This document shows, piece by piece, positions 1 through 3,240 of a stretch of DNA of 5,578 bases. Both the position numbers and the translations under genes were made by a program. Position 1 is the stretch's first letter. Every line of letters starts with the position of its first letter. This stretch comes from an uncultured Clostridium sp. GTDB lineage: Bacteria > Bacillota > Clostridia > Lachnospirales > Lachnospiraceae. A model generated the notes under the pieces. The model was not told the DNA's origin, did not search any database, and saw nothing but the letters and a program-made list of their open reading frames with translations. The stretch covers positions 1 to 5,578 of the forward strand of contig CAMEWU010000150.1 of assembly GCA_945946715.1 (NCBI GenBank), given 5' to 3'.

Positions 1-236
1 GCCAATGTCTGATATACCTGATATTCCTGCTCCCGATTAATTAATTGCTCCGTACCTTCTCCGGGAACCCGGATAATATACCGTTTGTCCTGGCACGTAA
101 ACAGAAACGATCGATTGGTCATTCCTTTTTTTAACACTTGAATATCCGAAATGTCTGCTCTGGTAACTCCCATTTCTTTTGTAATGACCGCCAGTGCTTC
201 TTCCTGTTTTTGGATATCTGCTTCCTTTCTATCCAT
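1..236 (-). CDS. LicA-like choline kinase family protein, N-terminal part (runs off window)
   Basis: Only the first 78 codons are inside the window; the gene continues past base 1. The visible part matches the N-lobe of the LicA / aminoglycoside-phosphotransferase-like kinases: a glycine-rich turn GMTNRSF (residues 38-44), then a strand and the signature YIIRVPGEGTEQLINR (53-68), with Glu71 as candidate N-lobe glutamate. LicA enzymes phosphorylate choline with ATP in the cytoplasm, the first step of phosphocholine incorporation into surface polymers. The start is firm: AGGAG lies 7 bases before the ATG, and only 3 bases separate the ATG from the stop codon of the upstream gene, so the two are very probably cotranscribed and translationally coupled. 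The segment aligns with the kinase half of the upstream fusion protein (shared G.TN.SF, Y-I-x-R-x-PG-x-GTE, INR), so the two are paralogs. The catalytic HxD loop lies outside the window, so activity cannot be judged. The substrate could also be another small alcohol such as ethanolamine. Confidence 0.85.
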   Translation of the reverse strand, partial: MDRKEADIQKQEEALAVITKEMGVTRADISDIQVLKKGMTNRSFLFTCQDKRYIIRVPGEGTEQLINREQEYQVYQTL

Positions 237-239
237 ACT

Positions 240-2033
240 TTATCTCCTGCCTTCCTCAAATAAATCTAATGTCTTATGTGCGTATTGTTTTGCATTTTTA
301 TACCAAGTATAAATCCGGGTGCCCAGATGTTTGCCATTTCGTTCCTGGTACAAGGCCCACAGATACCAGTAGTAAGATGAAATCGCTGTATATCCCAGAT
401 AATGCTGAATTTCTTCTCTTTCCGGCACATGCTCCAGATATTCTTCCAGTATTGTCACAGCCTCTTCACATGTAATGTCTGTACTGCCGAGGAACGTTCC
501 CAAATCACTTGCAGGGTCATCATTTCCTGCATATTCCCAATCCATCAGGTACATATTTCCCTGCTTGTCAATCAAGAAGTTAGCCGGCACACAGTTGCAG
601 TGACACAAACAAGAAGCTGTCTGTTTTAATGGAATGTTCTTTCTTACAGAAACAATCAGTTGATATAGTTTTCCAAAATCATCCCATTCATCCTCTTCTA
701 ATGGCTTTAATTGATTATGGTATTCCTCTATCTTTTTCCAGATATCAAAGTCATATTCAAAATGAACACACTTTGTATGAAGGTTTCTCATCAGTTCGAG
801 TGCTTTGGTAATCTCTTGCGGATTCTTTACATCCATCGTTCTGGTTTCTTCCATGTAGTACGAGATTTTCCATCCTTCTGTTTCATCCATATAAATAAAA
901 CTGTCATCCAAATGCAAATCTGCTGCTATCCGCAGAGCCGCTGCTTCGCTTTTTCGATTAATATATTTCTCCGTCCCTTTGCCCGGATGTCGGTAAATAT
1001 ATGGTTGATTTCCAATGTAAAACTGAAACGATGTATTGGTTACACCACTTTTTATGGCTTTAATATTCACAATATCCTTTGTCTTACAATGCAATGCCTG
1101 ACCAATATTCAAAAGAATTTTTGAGTCTGCGTTGTTAATATATTCCGAGTCAAATTCTCTCAATTCATCCAGCGAATCAAACTCTAATACTTTATCTGCA
1201 CTATATTTTCGAATATGCAGATTCAATTCTTTCATGTGACGGATATACAAATCTTCCCAATAATGTTCTCTGGTCTCTGTATTCTTATATTCTCGTTCCA
1301 GCAACAGCTTAAATGTATCACTGAATTCCCGATCAAAATATACATGACCCATCATGTACCAGGATGCTCTTCCGCCAACAGTTACACGTTTAATTTTCCC
1401 TTTTCCATCACACTCCAGGCAATACTCATCTGTATCACCCGGTGCATAAACTGCTGCATAATATGCCTGATAAACATAAGGTTCAAATACATTATCTACG
1501 AAATAATTATCGCTGGAACATATATAAGTATTAGAAAGCCGGTCAAGTACCCGAATCAACGTGGAAGTATTATTATAACGATAGTAGTCCTCATTTACTA
1601 CAATTTTTACGCCATACTTTTCTTCTAAATAATAGAATTTCTCCTGCATATAACCAACTACAATGGTTATATCCATGATACCCGATTCCTGAAGTTGCTT
1701 GATTTCCCGTTCAATCAGAACATCACCCTTCACTTTCAGCAATCCCTTAGGCTTTTCATAGGACAATGGGGCAAAACGACTTGACATACCAGCTGCCATA
1801 ATAATCGCATTCTGTACCTTATATGGTTTTAATGCTTCCAATCCACAAGCCGTTATCCTATAGTTTCCATCCTGATTCTCAATCAGCTCTTTTTCAAAAA
1901 GATTATTCATAATCTGATTGGTCTTTCCAAGAGAAACTCCTAATTCCTCAGCCATCAAACGTTGGGTAAAATGAATTGTTTCTGATTCCATATGAAACTT
2001 ATATAATATTTGAAATTCTTCCTGACTTAACAT
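240..2033 (-). CDS. Winged-HTH / LicC-like phosphocholine cytidylyltransferase / LicA-like kinase fusion
   Basis: A 597-residue three-part protein. Residues 1-70 form a winged helix-turn-helix (helices around TQRLMAEELGVSLGKTNQIM, 23-42). Residues 74-300 are a nucleotidyltransferase: NAIIMAAGMSSRFAPL (75-90) with PKG (95-97) is the nucleotide-binding loop, SSDNYF (173-178) holds the likely metal-binding Asp175, and YWEDLY (258-263) the likely second acidic site. This pattern is that of LicC, CTP:phosphocholine cytidylyltransferase, which makes CDP-choline. Residues 303-597 are a LicA-like choline kinase: SGVTNTSF (329-336), YRHPGKGTEKYINR (347-360), MDWEYAG (497-503, Mg-binding Asp498). The catalytic loop reads CHCNCVPANF (477-486), with Asn480 where the family has Asp, so kinase activity is doubtful. 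Start choice: the in-frame ATG at 2123 lies in the spacer of a good promoter and so upstream of the transcript; the ATG at 2033 has GGAG 5 bases before it. The function is well supported at family level, the substrate is inferred, and the role of the HTH domain is unknown. Confidence 0.88.
   Translation of the reverse strand: MLSQEEFQILYKFHMESETIHFTQRLMAEELGVSLGKTNQIMNNLFEKELIENQDGNYRITACGLEALKPYKVQNAIIMAAGMSSRFAPLSYEKPKGLLKVKGDVLIEREIKQLQESGIMDITIVVGYMQEKFYYLEEKYGVKIVVNEDYYRYNNTSTLIRVLDRLSNTYICSSDNYFVDNVFEPYVYQAYYAAVYAPGDTDEYCLECDGKGKIKRVTVGGRASWYMMGHVYFDREFSDTFKLLLEREYKNTETREHYWEDLYIRHMKELNLHIRKYSADKVLEFDSLDELREFDSEYINNADSKILLNIGQALHCKTKDIVNIKAIKSGVTNTSFQFYIGNQPYIYRHPGKGTEKYINRKSEAAALRIAADLHLDDSFIYMDETEGWKISYYMEETRTMDVKNPQEITKALELMRNLHTKCVHFEYDFDIWKKIEEYHNQLKPLEEDEWDDFGKLYQLIVSVRKNIPLKQTASCLCHCNCVPANFLIDKQGNMYLMDWEYAGNDDPASDLGTFLGSTDITCEEAVTILEEYLEHVPEREEIQHYLGYTAISSYYWYLWALYQERNGKHLGTRIYTWYKNAKQYAHKTLDLFEEGRR
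244..248 (-). promoter_or_regulatory. Ribosome binding site of the second kinase gene, inside the end of the fusion gene
   Basis: On the minus strand this reads AGGAG, 7 bases before the ATG at 236. It overlaps the last codons of the fusion gene, whose TAA stop is at 242-240. This arrangement fixes the start of the downstream gene and suggests translational coupling. Confidence 0.8.
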
Positions 2034-2038
2034 ATGTA

Positions 2039-2048
2039 CTCCATTCCT
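2039..2048 (-). promoter_or_regulatory. Ribosome binding site deciding the start of the LicC/LicA fusion
   Basis: The minus strand reads AGGAATGGAG, with GGAG 5 bases before the ATG at 2033. The other in-frame ATGs upstream (2072, 2123) lack a comparable site; the one at 2072 is preceded only by A-rich sequence with a weak AGAG. Confidence 0.65.
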
Positions 2049-2101
2049 GCATCCGCTTTCTTTTCTGTTCATTTTTCGTTTTCGCATTTCTCTTTTTGAA
2101 C

Positions 2102-2130
2102 ATAATGCCATAGATTCATCCATATGTCAA
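2102..2130 (-). promoter_or_regulatory. Sigma-A-type promoter of the licC/licA-like operon
   Basis: The minus strand carries a perfect -35 TTGACA (2130-2125), a 17-base spacer and a -10 CATTAT (2107-2102, 4 of 6 to consensus). Transcription would start near 2095, giving a leader of about 60 bases before the ATG at 2033. The -35 box lies about 20 bases after the stop codon of the rpn-like gene and no terminator hairpin is visible between them, so read-through from that gene may add to expression. Confidence 0.7.
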
Positions 2131-2150
2131 GTAGATAATTTAGATAGATA

Positions 2151-2354
2151 CTAAGAATTTTTTGAAAATTTTAAATAATACGCTTTAGCCTGATTCACAT
2201 CTAAATCAAATAATCGTTCCAGTTTTTCTATTATATTGTCCGATGAACGTTTTTCTTCAATACCATCAAGTACAAATGCCTTAATTCCAATTTCTTTTCC
2301 TATTTCTTTTCCTATTTCCGTTCCTCTTTGCATTCCATATTCCATAATCGTCAT
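2151..2354 (-). CDS. Possible intragenic small protein: C-terminal Rpn fragment (RpnS-like antitoxin candidate)
   Basis: Inside the rpn-like gene, in the same frame, the minus strand reads GGGAGGAAATTAGAATG. That is a full GGAGG core 8 bases before an ATG at Met220 of the parent protein, a better Shine-Dalgarno than that of the parent gene. Translation from here would give 67 residues covering the GxEI repeats and the conserved C-terminal EKLERLFDLD segment, without the nuclease core. In E. coli, rpn genes are reported to encode such internal C-terminal proteins, which bind and inhibit the full-length toxic nuclease. No convincing internal promoter is visible: a TTAGTT-N16-TAAGAT pair about 60-80 bases upstream is weak. 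The SD-like string also encodes EWEEIR in a charged helix, so it could be accidental. Confidence 0.4.
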   Translation of the reverse strand: MTIMEYGMQRGTEIGKEIGKEIGIKAFVLDGIEEKRSSDNIIEKLERLFDLDVNQAKAYYLKFSKNS

Positions 2355-3011
2355 TCTAATTTCCTCCCATTCTTCTGTCTGTTTTACTTCTTTCACTATT
2401 TGGTCTAATCTTATTAATCGTTCATCCAAAACTAATATATTCGGATTTTCCAAGCACGTATCCTTAATATATTGCAGTAGACTAACTAATTCCGGTCTTC
2501 CATTTTTACTTTGCATATTCAGAAAAATTTTCTTCGTACCATCGTTCAAATACAGCCCTTGGATATTTTCACATTGTTCCGAAAAAATGTAAATAACGGA
2601 ATCTTGTTTAAAAATATCTTGCTGGGTAATAAAAATAACTACAGTTGTTGGTAAATTCTTATACTTTGTTCGTTTTCCTGATTTTAATATAGGAACATCC
2701 ATAAGTCCCTGATAGAATCTGGAACGTTTACGTTCATCATCTTCCTCGGTATTATTCTGCATTTCTGTATCAAACTGTCGTCCATCCGTACTTAACGCCC
2801 AAGCATCCATTCGAATTCCACGTTTCCCCGGATAATTCAGAATTACTTCCTCAACTTTTACTTCTTTTAATGTAAGGTTTGCTTCATCCATAATTATACT
2901 GAGCAAGCACTCATATGCTTCCTTGTTCTTCATCACTGCTAGAAAAAGTTCAAAATCAGATAAATTACCCGTCAACTCTGCTGGAATACAATTATTCATT
3001 TCATTTATCAT
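2151..3011 (-). CDS. Rpn family / PD-(D/E)XK nuclease family putative transposase
   Basis: A 286-residue protein of the Rpn (recombination-promoting nuclease) / PDDEXK 'putative transposase' family. The N-terminal LTGNLSDFELFLAVMKNKE (13-31) is the usual family opening. The nuclease core shows RGIRMDAW (64-71, Asp69) followed by FDTEMQ (80-85, Glu83 and Gln85), the D...ExQ version of the PD-(D/E)XK site. The C-terminal part has a charged, probably coiled region (207-240), GxEI repeats (230-241) and a tail EKLERLFDLDVNQAKAYY typical of the family. E. coli Rpn proteins cut DNA, stimulate RecA-independent recombination and have been linked to phage defence; family members are common and often not mobile. 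No transposon ends are visible, so 'transposase' should not be read literally. Start: the ATG at 3011 has AAGGA 7 bases upstream. An in-frame ATG at 3065 with GGAG 8 bases upstream is a real alternative (304 residues). I prefer 3011 because the extra 18 residues look unlike the family and contain the downstream SD and a palindrome. Confidence 0.85.
   Translation of the reverse strand: MINEMNNCIPAELTGNLSDFELFLAVMKNKEAYECLLSIIMDEANLTLKEVKVEEVILNYPGKRGIRMDAWALSTDGRQFDTEMQNNTEEDDERKRSRFYQGLMDVPILKSGKRTKYKNLPTTVVIFITQQDIFKQDSVIYIFSEQCENIQGLYLNDGTKKIFLNMQSKNGRPELVSLLQYIKDTCLENPNILVLDERLIRLDQIVKEVKQTEEWEEIRMTIMEYGMQRGTEIGKEIGKEIGIKAFVLDGIEEKRSSDNIIEKLERLFDLDVNQAKAYYLKFSKNS
2289..2336 (-). repeat. 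12-bp tandem repeat, four copies, in the rpn-like gene
   Basis: Four successive 12-base units encode GMQR, GTEI, GKEI and GKEI. The last two (2289-2312) differ at one base only, and the third is two bases further away; the GMQR unit is the most diverged. Because 12 is a multiple of 3, gain or loss of a unit by slippage would lengthen or shorten a helix by four residues without breaking the frame. Confidence 0.85.
2363..2367 (-). promoter_or_regulatory. Internal Shine-Dalgarno within the rpn-like gene
   Basis: The minus strand reads GGAGG, 8 bases before the in-frame internal ATG at 2354. Both the core match and the spacing are close to ideal. It is the main support for a separate C-terminal product. 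Confidence 0.45.
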
Positions 3012-3018
3012 TGTTTGG

Positions 3019-3035
3019 TCCTTTCTGTTACAGAA
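3019..3035 (-). promoter_or_regulatory. RBS of the rpn-like gene with an adjoining palindrome
   Basis: AAGGA (minus strand, 3023-3019) sits 7 bases before the ATG at 3011. It touches a perfect 6+6 palindrome, TTCTGT-T-ACAGAA (3023-3035). The dyad lies between promoter and gene and could be an operator or a small RNA hairpin near the RBS. If the ATG at 3065 is the true start, it is instead coding sequence. Confidence 0.4.
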
Positions 3036-3087
3036 GCAACCCCTTTCTTCTGTATTTGCCACCATAACAATGACTCCATCTAAATTA

Positions 3088-3116
3088 AGAATAGCATATA
3101 ATTACCTTTTAATCAA
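3088..3116 (-). promoter_or_regulatory. Probable promoter of the rpn-like gene (extended -10)
   Basis: The minus strand has -35 TTGATT (3116-3111), a 17-base spacer ending in TGC, and -10 TATTCT (3093-3088). The TGn before the -10 makes an extended -10 element. Transcription would begin near 3081, about 16 bases before the alternative ATG at 3065 and about 70 before the ATG at 3011. In AT-rich DNA chance matches are common. Confidence 0.5.
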
Positions 3117-3164
3117 TATTTTTGTAATTTATTTTTTATCTAATTATCACAAAATACTCCCAAT

Positions 3165-3224
3165 TAAATATAAAAACCTTCTATACAGTAGTCTTTCATT
3201 TTCAACTAGATATATAGAAGGTTT
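3165..3224 (-). terminator. Rho-independent terminator of the surface-protein gene
   Basis: A perfect 12-base inverted repeat, AAACCTTCTATA (3174-3185) and TATAGAAGGTTT (3213-3224), encloses a 27-base loop. Read on the minus strand, it begins 16 bases after the stop codon of the surface-protein gene, and the second arm runs into TTTTTATATTT. The loop is long and the stem AT-rich, so it may be modest in strength. On the plus strand the arm is followed by TTTCATTT, so it is mainly a minus-strand terminator. With the rpn promoter it accounts for nearly all of the 3066-3240 intergenic gap. Confidence 0.7.
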
Positions 3225-3240
3225 CATTTACTTATAATTA

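Noticed and set aside
711..1124. Plus-strand open frame of 137 codons
   Set aside because: Antisense shadow of the LicA-like kinase domain, with Phe/Ile/Cys-rich composition and no recognisable motif.
1215..1628. Plus-strand open frame of 137 codons with hydrophobic residues
   Set aside because: It lies opposite the LicC-like domain, whose motifs are clear. The hydrophobicity reflects the complement of charged A-rich codons. No ribosome binding site or recognisable family.
2131..2150. TATCTA repeats between the rpn-like gene and the licC/licA promoter as a terminator
   Set aside because: The TATCTA units are direct repeats, not inverted, and cannot form a stem; no T-run follows.
2289..2336. 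CRISPR-like array
   Set aside because: The units are 12 bases, contiguous without spacers, and in frame within a coding region.
2236..2592. Plus-strand frame with PISFPISFPIS repeats
   Set aside because: The repeat is merely the antisense of the 12-bp GKEI-coding units in the rpn-like gene; no promoter or RBS of its own was seen.
2151..3011. Insertion sequence or transposon based on the 'putative transposase' family name
   Set aside because: No terminal inverted repeats or target-site duplications were found around the gene, and Rpn-family genes are often stand-alone.
2923..3237. Plus-strand frame of 104 codons crossing the intergenic gap
   Set aside because: It overlaps the rpn 5' end, its promoter and the terminator hairpin. 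The composition is that of AT-rich non-coding DNA.
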